Shown here piece after piece: positions 17,046 to 24,539 of a stretch of DNA of 64,000 nucleotides. The DNA comes from Sinosporangium siamense (GTDB lineage: Bacteria > Actinomycetota > Actinomycetes > Streptosporangiales > Streptosporangiaceae), in contig NZ_BOOW01000030.1 in the NCBI RefSeq assembly GCF_016863435.1, positions 124,001 to 188,000 on the forward strand, written 5' to 3'. Position 1 is the first letter of the stretch, and each line of letters opens with the position of its first letter. Made by a program: the position numbers and the translations under genes. Under the pieces are notes generated by a model, which was not told the DNA's origin, did not search any database, and saw nothing but the letters and a program-made list of their open reading frames with translations.

Positions 17046-18397
17046 CCGGCCAGTTCGGCGACCGCGGCAGCGAACACCTCGTGGTGGAGGTCCACGTCGT
17101 TCGTGGTCGTGTCCGGGCACATCAGCGCCATGTTGTGGAACGGCGTGAGCAGCACCCCACGGTTGGCCAGATAGACGTGCAGGTAGTCGTCGAGATCGGC
17201 GTCATTGGCCGCGTTGGACTCCCCGCCGGTGCGCGGCGCCGGGCTGGCGAAACGGTATTCGGCCCTGGCCCCGAGCTGGGTGACCGACCACGGCAGGGAG
17301 TAGCGGTCGATAACGTCCTGCACGCCCTTGGTGAAGTGGGTGGCCAGCTCCGTCATCCGTGCGAACGCGTCGTCGGTGAGCACATGCTCCAGCGTGGCCC
17401 GCATCGCCGCGACCGACAACGCGTTGCCCGCGAGGGTGCCGCCGACGCCGCCCATGTCGACCAGGTCGAGCCCGCTCATCCCCTCGACCTGGGCCGCCAC
17501 CTCGGCCGACAGTCCGTAACCGCCGCTCGGGATGCCGCCGCCGATCGCCTTCCCGATCGTCACGATGTCCGGCGAGAGCCCCCACGCCCCCGTACACCCG
17601 CCCGGGCCGGCGGAGAAGGTGTGGGTCTCGTCGTTGATGAGCAGCGTGCCGTATTTCTCGGTGAGCCGCCGGACCCCTTCGAGGTAGCCCGCCTCCGGCA
17701 GCACGATGCCGATGTTGGTCAGCGCCGGCTCCATGAGCACGGCGGCCACGTCGCCGTATGCCAGCTCGCGCTCCAGCGCGGCCAGATCGTTGAACTCCAC
17801 GACCCTCGAGGTGACCGTCGGGTCGACGGGAGCTCCGACGTTCCCCTCCCGCGAGACCTGCTCCCCGTCCGCGCCCACCACGATGAGCACCTCGTCGACA
17901 CTGCCGTGGTAGCAGTAGCTGTTGACGAGGATCTTGGGCCGCCCCGTGATCGCCCGCGCCAGCCTGATGGCCCACCGGTTGGCGTCGGTGGCGGTCAGCG
18001 AGAAACTCCAGTACGGCAGGCCGAAGCGCCGCCCGAGCTCCTCCCCCACCCAGCCCGCGTCCTCAGTCGGCATCATGACCGTGGCGCCTCCGAGCTCCCC
18101 GAACCGCCTGCCGACGGCCGCCACCGTCGCCGCGGGCGAGTGGCCCGCCATGGCTCCCGTGTCCCCCAGGCAGAGATCCACGTATTCGTGCCCGTCGACG
18201 TCGGTGACCCTGGCCCCCTTCGCAGTGGCCAGGTAGAGGGGGAACCCGGCTGCGGTCTTGTTCATCCAGGTCATTGGCACCCCGCCGAACAGGTGGCCCC
18301 GGGCGGCCTCGTAGGCGGCGGCCGACCGCGGGTTCCGGGCCCGGAAGGAGCCACGCTCCCGGTCGAGAAGCACAGCGAGACGTGAACGGTCGATCAT
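17042..18397 (-). CDS. Class III PLP aminotransferase (GSA-aminomutase-like)
   Basis: This 451-aa fold-type I PLP enzyme has D256 in LLINDETHTF and the PLP-binding lysine K283 in DIVTIGKAIGGGIPSGGYG. The substrate-channel and PLP-phosphate segments SLTATDANRWAIRLAR and YCYHGSVDEVL are also visible. The closest broad group is glutamate-1-semialdehyde aminotransferase-like transaminases. The usual SGTEA motif reads LTATDA here, a conspicuous change around the phosphate loop. It would move an amino group to or from an amino acid, or a beta- or omega-amino acid. It is the first gene of the block and is translationally coupled to the Lrp-type regulator. Confidence 0.87.
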   Translation of the reverse strand: MIDRSRLAVLLDRERGSFRARNPRSAAAYEAARGHLFGGVPMTWMNKTAAGFPLYLATAKGARVTDVDGHEYVDLCLGDTGAMAGHSPAATVAAVGRRFGELGGATVMMPTEDAGWVGEELGRRFGLPYWSFSLTATDANRWAIRLARAITGRPKILVNSYCYHGSVDEVLIVVGADGEQVSREGNVGAPVDPTVTSRVVEFNDLAALERELAYGDVAAVLMEPALTNIGIVLPEAGYLEGVRRLTEKYGTLLINDETHTFSAGPGGCTGAWGLSPDIVTIGKAIGGGIPSGGYGLSAEVAAQVEGMSGLDLVDMGGVGGTLAGNALSVAAMRATLEHVLTDDAFARMTELATHFTKGVQDVIDRYSLPWSVTQLGARAEYRFASPAPRTGGESNAANDADLDDYLHVYLANRGVLLTPFHNMALMCPDTTTNDVDLHHEVFAAAVAELAG

Positions 18398-18440
18398 GAT
18401 CTCTACCTCAGAAAAACTTGTCCAACTACCGATTTTTCCC

Positions 18441-18478
18441 GAAATCTAATGCCACAGTACACACTGACTTTAGATTTC
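18441..18478. promoter_or_regulatory. Perfect 9-bp inverted repeat, candidate Lrp-type operator
   Basis: GAAATCTAA at 18441-18449 is repeated as its exact reverse complement at 18470-18478. Centres are 29 bp apart, close to three helical turns. It lies 44 bp upstream of the aminotransferase start in an AT-rich stretch. The local Lrp-type regulator is the obvious candidate binder. Confidence 0.5.
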
Positions 18479-18574
18479 GCACTAGCCGATAGCAACGAAC
18501 GGCCGACAGGCCGAGGACAAGGCCTCTTCGTTGAGACCACGTGGCGGAGTGGAGGGCTTATGCCGTACCGGCGT

Positions 18575-19783
18575 CTAGGCACCCGCGGCGGCAATGGCCC
18601 GTCGGGCGACAGGCGGCACCAGGGCGCCGGCAATTAGGAAGATCACCCCGATGAGCACCCAGCCCGCCTGCCCCCAGCCGATGACGGCGGCGACGAGCAG
18701 GGCGGGCGCCAGGAGGTCGGCCAGTTGGTAGCCCATGCCGTACACGCCCTGATAGGTCCCGATCGAGCGGGCGGGCGCGAGCTCGTAGGAGAGGCCCCAC
18801 GAGCCGGCCGCCTGGAACAACTCCCCCGCGACGTGCGCGGATGCGCCCGCCACGAGGACAACCACCGCGACCCATGAGGAAAGGCCCGTGGACAGGGCGA
18901 ACAACAGGCACGACATCAGGAGGAACCATCCCGAACGCCGCTGGGCACGTGCGGCCCCCACGACGCTCTCGCTGCCCCGGCTCAGCGGGACTTGAAGCAT
19001 GGTGACGGCCACGGTGTTGAACATGATCAGCAGCGCGACCACGGCGGCGGGCGCGCTGGTGCGCTGCACCACCCACAGCGGGAGCGCGACGGTCAGCAGC
19101 CCGCCGTGGAGCGACAGGGCGGCGTTCAGCAAGGTGATGGTGATGTACGGCCGGTCGCGCAGGACGAGCCGGATCGGCCCGTCGTCCGGCTTCCCCGCGG
19201 CCTCCACCGGCGGAACCCTCAGGATGAGCAGCGCGCCTGCCAGGTAGCAGACCGAGCAGCCGAGCATCATCCCCAGGTAGACCGCGCGGCCCTGATGGTG
19301 GAGCGCGAAGGCCGCCCCCAGCCCGCCGAGCGAGAGGCCCACGTTGGTGACCGCGCGGAGATAGGCCCTGACCTGCACCCGCCTCTCGTGCGGGAGCGCC
19401 ACGCCGATCAGGGCACTGCGGGCCGTCTGCTCCGCGGCGGCCGTGAAGGTCGTCAGCGTGGTCACCAGCACGAACGCGGCCAGGCCGTCGACGACGACAT
19501 AGCCGCAGGTCAGCAGGGAGGTGGCGACGGAGAAAAGCAGGGTGACGCCGCGCGGCCCGCGCAGGTCGGACAGCCGCCCCGCCGCGAGCCCGCCGAGGAA
19601 ACCGAAGACCGCGGCGAACGACAGGCCGAAGCCCACCTCCATCGCGGAGAGCCCGACCGGTCCGGTGAAGTAGATCACGCTGACCGGCAGGAACATGCCG
19701 CGGCCGATCGTTCTGAAGGCGGTGGACCATGTGAGCGCTGCCACTGTGCCCGGCGCCGGTAGGAACGCGGTGAGGACCCCCAT
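18575..19783 (-). CDS. MFS transporter, probable product exporter
   Basis: This protein of about 402 residues has 12 predicted membrane helices. The MFS A-like motif GRLSDLRGPRGVTLL lies between helices 2 and 3. The central loop after helix 6 (VPPVEAAGKPDDGPIRLVLRDRP) is typical. The start at 19783 was chosen over one at 19831 because it has a strong GGGGAGGA site about ten bases upstream and does not overlap the kinase gene. It is the last gene of the seven-gene operon that begins with the radical SAM gene, so the natural inference is export of the product or a precursor. Confidence 0.85.
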   Translation of the reverse strand: MGVLTAFLPAPGTVAALTWSTAFRTIGRGMFLPVSVIYFTGPVGLSAMEVGFGLSFAAVFGFLGGLAAGRLSDLRGPRGVTLLFSVATSLLTCGYVVVDGLAAFVLVTTLTTFTAAAEQTARSALIGVALPHERRVQVRAYLRAVTNVGLSLGGLGAAFALHHQGRAVYLGMMLGCSVCYLAGALLILRVPPVEAAGKPDDGPIRLVLRDRPYITITLLNAALSLHGGLLTVALPLWVVQRTSAPAAVVALLIMFNTVAVTMLQVPLSRGSESVVGAARAQRRSGWFLLMSCLLFALSTGLSSWVAVVVLVAGASAHVAGELFQAAGSWGLSYELAPARSIGTYQGVYGMGYQLADLLAPALLVAAVIGWGQAGWVLIGVIFLIAGALVPPVARRAIAAAGA

Positions 19784-19803
19784 GGTGGAGGGTCCTCCCC
19801 TTG

Positions 19804-20787
19804 TCAGCGGCAGAGAACCTTCCGGCACCAATTCAGTCCGGCGGTGCCCCGTTCGACGAGTTCCCGGTCGGCGAACTCGTCGGTGCCGAGCAAGCCGAGG
19901 AGCGCGTAGGTGTCCGCGGCATAGGCGGCGACGACGTCGTCCGGGGGAAGTGGGGTGTCAATGCCGCGATATCCGGCGAGAAGGGGTGGCTTCAGCAGTC
20001 CGTAAGCCTGCATTCTGCCCAGCTCGGCGGCGGGGTCGCCCATGGTGCAGTTGGAGAGGTCGATGACCGCGGCGAGTTCGTCGCCCCGGTAGCAGAGATT
20101 TTCCTGCCGCAGGTCCATGTGCAGGAGCCGGAGCGGCGCCGACACGGCACGCTCCGCGATGACCGCGGTCGCGGCCTCGACGAGCGTCCGGTGGTCCTTG
20201 ACGTCGGCACGGCTCGCCAGGGCGGACACGCGCGTCTCGACGCGCCGGATCATCTGGTCGGGCCGGCATTCGGCCCCGACCGCCGCCTGCGCGGAGCCGG
20301 GCGGGTCGATCTCGTGGATGCGCCTGAGCACACCTCCGAGCCGCTCAAGCTGGGCGTCGTTCAGGTCTGCCGCCCCGTCGTTGTCGACGAAGCCCAGCAG
20401 CATCCACGAGCGCCGCCCCGCGCCGTCGGCCCGCCGCCACCCGCGCAGCGGCGCCATGGGAACGCCCGCCTCGGCCAGGACGCGGTGCGCCGCGGCCTCC
20501 CGCTCGAGCACCGCGCCGAAGTCGACCGTGCCGTCGTAGGCGGAGGGCGCGATCTCGCGCAGCGGGACGCGGAGCACGAGCCTTTCGCCCGCGCCCGTCT
20601 CGACGCGGAGGGCGGCGTAGTCGGCGCCCCGCCGCCAGGCGGACACGCGACTGCCCGCCGGAAGCACGTCCGCGAGTTGCGCCGCCATCTGCCGCGCGAG
20701 CTCGTCCTCGTCGGGTATCTCGATGCTTTGCAGCAGCGGCGCCCTCTCGGTGAGCTCGGCCTGCTCATGGGGGTCGGCACCGGTCAC
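19804..20787 (-). CDS. Aminoglycoside-phosphotransferase-like kinase
   Basis: This 327-aa protein has the APH/choline-kinase catalytic signature. The Brenner motif is HMDLRQEN (H223, D225, N230) and the metal-binding Asp is in AVIDLSNCTMGD (D243). The N-lobe strands (YAALRVETGAGERLVLRVP) are recognisable. The GTG start at 20787 gives a 4-base GTGA overlap with the acyltransferase stop; a longer frame runs upstream but overlaps that gene by 200 bases. Family members phosphorylate hydroxyl groups of antibiotics, sugars or amino acids. Here it could be a biosynthetic step, or self-protection by phosphorylating the product, with MFS export next. Which of these applies is not shown. Confidence 0.8.
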   Translation of the reverse strand: MTGADPHEQAELTERAPLLQSIEIPDEDELARQMAAQLADVLPAGSRVSAWRRGADYAALRVETGAGERLVLRVPLREIAPSAYDGTVDFGAVLEREAAAHRVLAEAGVPMAPLRGWRRADGAGRRSWMLLGFVDNDGAADLNDAQLERLGGVLRRIHEIDPPGSAQAAVGAECRPDQMIRRVETRVSALASRADVKDHRTLVEAATAVIAERAVSAPLRLLHMDLRQENLCYRGDELAAVIDLSNCTMGDPAAELGRMQAYGLLKPPLLAGYRGIDTPLPPDDVVAAYAADTYALLGLLGTDEFADRELVERGTAGLNWCRKVLCR

Positions 20788-21809
20788 GTCGTCGACAGCA
20801 GTGCTCCTTGGAGTGGGCGGATGCGGCATCCGCGCCGGACTTTGGCCTCGATCGCGGCACCACCATAGTCGATGCGCTCGCACGCGGTGGAGCGGAGCGC
20901 CAGGTCGATCATCGTGTAGTAGGTGGCCTCGAAGTATCCAAAACCCTCCCTGCCCGTGAAGCCCGCCAGCTTGGGAATCAGCCACTCCCCTTCCTCCACG
21001 GCGAGCACGTGCCCGATCGCCTCGGCGCCGTCCCGCAGGACCGTGACGTGATGCAGCCGTCCCGCGTAATCCTTCTGCAGGGCGAGGAACTGGCCGGCCA
21101 CCCGCTCCCGATCGGCCTCAAGGCCGTGCCTGCGGTAGTGGGCGACCTGCCGCTCAAGGAGCGCCGGGGTGATCGGCACCTCGCCCGCCACCTCGACGCT
21201 GAGCCCCGCTGCCGTGAAGGCGCGGCGTTCGCGCGCCGTCTCCCGTTTGCGTTTCGCGGGGAGTGTGGCGAGATAGTCGTCGAAGGTGGATATCCGGCGG
21301 AGGTCGAGGTAAGCGGAGTCACTCATGGGGAACAGCGCGCCCTCCTCCGCGACCTCCTCCCGCAGCCACCCGGGCGCCGGATCCGCGATGTGCGGAAACA
21401 GCAGGGTGGTGGCGCCGGCATCCGCGGCCCGGCGGCGCAGCTCCGCGACCAGCGCGCGTACGGCGAAGCCGGCCTCGCGTGCGGCCACGCCGCAGGCGAC
21501 GTGCAGGCCGGACACGTAGGAGCTCGGGGCGACCACGACGAGGGACGGCTCCGCGGAGCGGCAGCCGGGCTGCAGGTTGGAGAGCCGGTATTTCGTGTGG
21601 TGGTCGGTGTCGAACCGCACGTGGAACACCGCCGCTGCCGCCGGCCGCCCGCCCACGTAGGCGATCGCGTATTCGCTCGGGCGATCGAACGACGCCGCGT
21701 GGCAGGTGAGCCACCTCGCGGAGAGCTGCGGCGGCCCGCCTGCCACGGCGCTCGCCCAGTCCGCCGAGTCGGGCACGGCGCCCGCGACGTGAATCTCGGT
21801 CTGCCGCAC
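20784..21809 (-). CDS. BioF2/FemAB-like GNAT-fold N-acyltransferase
   Basis: This 341-aa protein resembles the predicted N-acyltransferases of COG3146 and the BioF2-like GNAT_6 group. There is a first degenerate acyltransferase half, a linker with LPAKRKRETARERRAFTAAGLSVEV, the usual R-rich helix of this group, and a second half ending in GFGYFEATYYTMIDLALRSTACERIDYGG. FemAB-type members add amino acids from tRNA; BioF2-like members use acyl-CoA or similar donors. It lies 7 bases after the peptidase-like gene. In this operon it probably forms an amide or peptide bond to an amino-acid core. Donor and acceptor are unknown. Confidence 0.7.
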   Translation of the reverse strand: MRQTEIHVAGAVPDSADWASAVAGGPPQLSARWLTCHAASFDRPSEYAIAYVGGRPAAAAVFHVRFDTDHHTKYRLSNLQPGCRSAEPSLVVVAPSSYVSGLHVACGVAAREAGFAVRALVAELRRRAADAGATTLLFPHIADPAPGWLREEVAEEGALFPMSDSAYLDLRRISTFDDYLATLPAKRKRETARERRAFTAAGLSVEVAGEVPITPALLERQVAHYRRHGLEADRERVAGQFLALQKDYAGRLHHVTVLRDGAEAIGHVLAVEEGEWLIPKLAGFTGREGFGYFEATYYTMIDLALRSTACERIDYGGAAIEAKVRRGCRIRPLQGALLSTT

Positions 21810-21816
21810 TGAACCC

Positions 21817-22428
21817 CTAATCGGTGGTCACGTCGGTGACGTTCGGCGTGGTGGTGCGGCTCAGCGGATATTCCCCGGGGAGCCGCGTCCCCGCCAGGAG
21901 GGCCTGGATCTCCGGCTCCGCGAGGCCGACGCTCACGCTGCCGGTCTCGCTCGCGCCCCTTCTCCTGAGAAACGAGTCGGCGACGGCGTGCACGGCCGCG
22001 CGTGCCTCCGGCGTGGCCAGGTCGGCGACGAGCAGGCGGAACACGTCGACGATCTCCCATTCGATCGAGTCCTGGCTCGGGTCGTGGCGCTGCAGGGCGA
22101 GCCACTCCTGGGCGTGCTGGAAGTCGATCGTGCCCGTTATGGAGAGGACGTCCGAAAGGGAGATCTCCCCCGCCGCCGCGGCGGCGAACCCTCCGGCGGC
22201 CAGCTCGGCGGCGCCGCCGGCGAGGGCGGCGGCCACCTGCCCGGCGATGCTCCGGGTCTTCTCCGCGGCCGACCGCCAGTCCCCGCCGGACGTCGTCCTC
22301 GTGTAGGTGAAGCCCCGGTCCGACCACACGCTCTCTCTGACCGTCACCGCCGACTGGGCCCATCCGACCAGCAGATGGCCCGCCTCGTGAATCGCCAGCG
22401 CCTCCCGCTTGCGGAGTTCCCGCTTCAC
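21817..22428 (-). CDS. Small FtsH-peptidase-like (M41) zinc-metalloprotease domain protein
   Basis: From a GTG at 22428, which overlaps the upstream gene by 4 bases (GTGA), the 203-aa protein starts almost directly with the M41 motif ALAIHEAGHLLVGW (H14, E15, H18). The matching third-ligand region, LSDVLSITGTIDFQHAQEWLA, resembles FtsH's G-A-x-N-D-x(2)-A-T segment and supplies an Asp. There is no AAA+ ATPase module and no membrane anchor, which every true FtsH has. It is therefore a free-standing peptidase domain. In a biosynthetic operon it may process a peptide precursor or a carrier-protein adduct, or it may be a repurposed fold. Confidence 0.72.
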   Translation of the reverse strand: MKRELRKREALAIHEAGHLLVGWAQSAVTVRESVWSDRGFTYTRTTSGGDWRSAAEKTRSIAGQVAAALAGGAAELAAGGFAAAAAGEISLSDVLSITGTIDFQHAQEWLALQRHDPSQDSIEWEIVDVFRLLVADLATPEARAAVHAVADSFLRRRGASETGSVSVGLAEPEIQALLAGTRLPGEYPLSRTTTPNVTDVTTD

Positions 22429-23486
22429 CTGGCGCCTCCCACCCGGGCGAAACCCTGGTCCCACTCCTGGGCCAGCCAGGCCTCGTATTCGGCGCCGGCC
22501 GGTTTGTCGACGACGATGCACACGGGGCATATCCGGCGGTCCCTGGCCGAGAAGGCGGCGTGCATCTGGGAGAGGTTGTTGCCGATGAGGACATCGCCAA
22601 GGCCGCCGGTCACCGTACTCTCGAAGTGCCTGCGCATTTCCGGCCATGAGAGGCCGAGCGTCTCGTAGGACTGGTGGCAGATGAGCCGGGCGCCCGGCCC
22701 CTCACAGGAGGCGCAGGGGCAGGACTCCACCATTTCCCAGATCCCCGGGATGGACGCGTATTGGTCCGGCCAGAGCTCGCTTTCCGCCCTTGGGCCGCTG
22801 GGCAGGACGTGGTGGGCGGGGTCGGGTGAGCCGAGGAGTGAGCCGAGGTTCAGGTAGCGCGAGTGGTGCACGTCGCTCAGCTCCATCGAGCGGGCGATGT
22901 TGTCGCCGAGGAACTCCTCGACCTCGCGGCTGGAACTCGGCGCTCTCCCGTTCTTGTGTTTGTAGGCCGCGACGAGCAGGGCGATCAGGCTGTAGTAGTA
23001 GGTCTCCCCTGGGAAAGCGCCCGGGTTGGTGATGAGGAAGCCCTGGTACATCTTGTGGGACGGCCGCTTGAAATAGACCGTGTTGGAGAACACCCGGTCG
23101 TCTGTGACGCCGTGCCGGTCGTTGATCCGCCGGGGGGTCAGAAAGCTCGCGTGGGCGCCGTCCTGGTGCGGCAGGAGGAAGCGTGACCGGGCCCGCGGCG
23201 CGGTCGGTGTGCCGTAGCTCTCCTCGTCCACCTCGACATAGGCGTCGCGGGGCAGCAGGTGCTCCCGCTGCATGGCCCCGCAGACGCCGAGCAGCACCGC
23301 GTGGGCCCGGCGGATCAGCTCCGCGGTGGGCGGAGCCGGCCCGTCCCCCGCCAGTTGGAGCGTCACCGACCCGCCGCCCGCCAGATGCCCGGCGGCCTCC
23401 CCAACCCACGGGGCCGCCGGCGTGCCGGAGTACCAGTCCTCGGGCACCGCCACCGTGATCACGGCGATCCTGTGGTCGTCGGACAT
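22425..23486 (-). CDS. Fe(II)/2-oxoglutarate-dependent oxygenase-like protein (TauD/CAS-like)
   Basis: This 353-aa protein has the two halves of the facial-triad motif of TauD/clavaminate-synthase-like oxygenases. HxD is at H107/D109 (LLPHQDGAH). The distal His is H309 in GDVLIGNNLSQMHAAF, matching the family pattern GD-x-x-x-x-x-N-x-x-x-x-H. This is a motif-level call; overall similarity to named enzymes is not obvious. An unusual insert before the distal motif is Cys-rich (CPCASC, residues 256-261, then C270 and CPVC near 320-323) and could bind a metal. It starts three bases after the ureohydrolase stop, so oxidation and guanidine removal may act on the same compound. Confidence 0.55.
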   Translation of the reverse strand: MSDDHRIAVITVAVPEDWYSGTPAAPWVGEAAGHLAGGGSVTLQLAGDGPAPPTAELIRRAHAVLLGVCGAMQREHLLPRDAYVEVDEESYGTPTAPRARSRFLLPHQDGAHASFLTPRRINDRHGVTDDRVFSNTVYFKRPSHKMYQGFLITNPGAFPGETYYYSLIALLVAAYKHKNGRAPSSSREVEEFLGDNIARSMELSDVHHSRYLNLGSLLGSPDPAHHVLPSGPRAESELWPDQYASIPGIWEMVESCPCASCEGPGARLICHQSYETLGLSWPEMRRHFESTVTGGLGDVLIGNNLSQMHAAFSARDRRICPVCIVVDKPAGAEYEAWLAQEWDQGFARVGGAR

Positions 23487-23489
23487 GCG

Positions 23490-24539
23490 TCACCCTCCCT
23501 GGAGACGGAAGATCGCGTCGAACAGAAGCCTGGCCGCGATCTGCGGAGTGCGCCCCGTCGGATCGAGTCTGGGCGCGACCTCGGCCATGTCGAACGCTCC
23601 GATCGGCAGGCGGTGCAGGAGCTCCCACACGTCGAGCAGAGCGCCGCCGGTCAGCCCGCCGAGCGTGACGTTCCCTGTGCCCGGGGCCACCGAGCAGTCC
23701 AGGACGTCGATGTCGACGGACAGGTAGACGACGTCGCAGCGCTCTCCCAGTTGGTCGACGAGCGCCTCCACCTTCTCGGCGCCGCCTCGCAGGTCGGCCG
23801 ACGACACGACCGAGAATCCCCGATCGACGAGGTGGCCGAGCTGTTTTCGCCGCGTCACGTCGCCCACTCCGACGAACGCGATGTTCTCCGGCCGCATGCC
23901 AGGCAGCTCGGAGACCCGGCGTGAATTGGAGCCGTGGTAGATCGGCCCGTGCAGACTGCTGGTGTCGCCGAAGTCGAAGTGGTGATCGAGGTTGACGAAC
24001 CCGATCCGCTCCGGCGGAACGGTTTCCCGCCTGCTCAGATAGAAGCCGGTGAAAGTGCCGATGGTGCAAGAGTGGTCCCCCACCAGGAAGATCCCGCGCC
24101 GCCCGCCGCCCAGAAGCTCCCGCACGCCCGCCGCCACCGACGCCGTGGTCGCCATCGGATCACTGGGGAAGACCGTGAGGTCCCCGGCGTCGACGACCGA
24201 AGGGTTCCCGTACTCGAAATCCCTGCCGGTGCGCATGTCCGTCATCGGCTCGACCGCACGGGTGGACAGCCCGCTCGCGTAGATGAGACTCGCGGCCCGG
24301 ACCGCCCGCGGCCCCTCGGCCGCCCCCGGGCGCGAACTCGTGGTCCCGTCGAAAGGAACCCCCGCCGCCACCCAGAGAGCCGGGTCCAAGGGGAGCAGAC
24401 TCCAGTCGGTCCTGAGCTCGGCGCCGAACAGCGTGGGCACCCCGGCCCACCCGGGGGCACCCACGTCACGGGGCCGGGCCGCCTCGGCCGCCTTGAGGAG
24501 GAGCGACGGATCAAACGACGAGCCGCCCGCGTCAGGCAT
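23490..24539 (-). CDS. Ureohydrolase (arginase/agmatinase family)
   Basis: This 349-aa protein keeps all metal ligands of the binuclear-Mn ureohydrolases: H156 (LVGDHSCTIG), D185/H187/D189 (NLDHHFDF) and D276/D278 (SVDIDVLD). The Pro that usually follows the last motif is replaced by Cys. An active enzyme is expected, removing urea (or a similar leaving group) from a guanidino or amidino substrate. The ~45-residue N-terminal extension is longer than in arginase. It overlaps the radical SAM gene by 8 bases. Family members in secondary metabolism include proclavaminate amidinohydrolase. No beta-lactam synthetase is present, so a clavam product is not implied. Confidence 0.85.
   Translation of the reverse strand: MPDAGGSSFDPSLLLKAAEAARPRDVGAPGWAGVPTLFGAELRTDWSLLPLDPALWVAAGVPFDGTTSSRPGAAEGPRAVRAASLIYASGLSTRAVEPMTDMRTGRDFEYGNPSVVDAGDLTVFPSDPMATTASVAAGVRELLGGGRRGIFLVGDHSCTIGTFTGFYLSRRETVPPERIGFVNLDHHFDFGDTSSLHGPIYHGSNSRRVSELPGMRPENIAFVGVGDVTRRKQLGHLVDRGFSVVSSADLRGGAEKVEALVDQLGERCDVVYLSVDIDVLDCSVAPGTGNVTLGGLTGGALLDVWELLHRLPIGAFDMAEVAPRLDPTGRTPQIAARLLFDAIFRLQGG

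Noticed and set aside
22425-24539. Clavulanic-acid-like beta-lactam cluster
   Set aside because: No beta-lactam synthetase or carboxyethylarginine synthase is seen; only the oxygenase/ureohydrolase pairing is similar.
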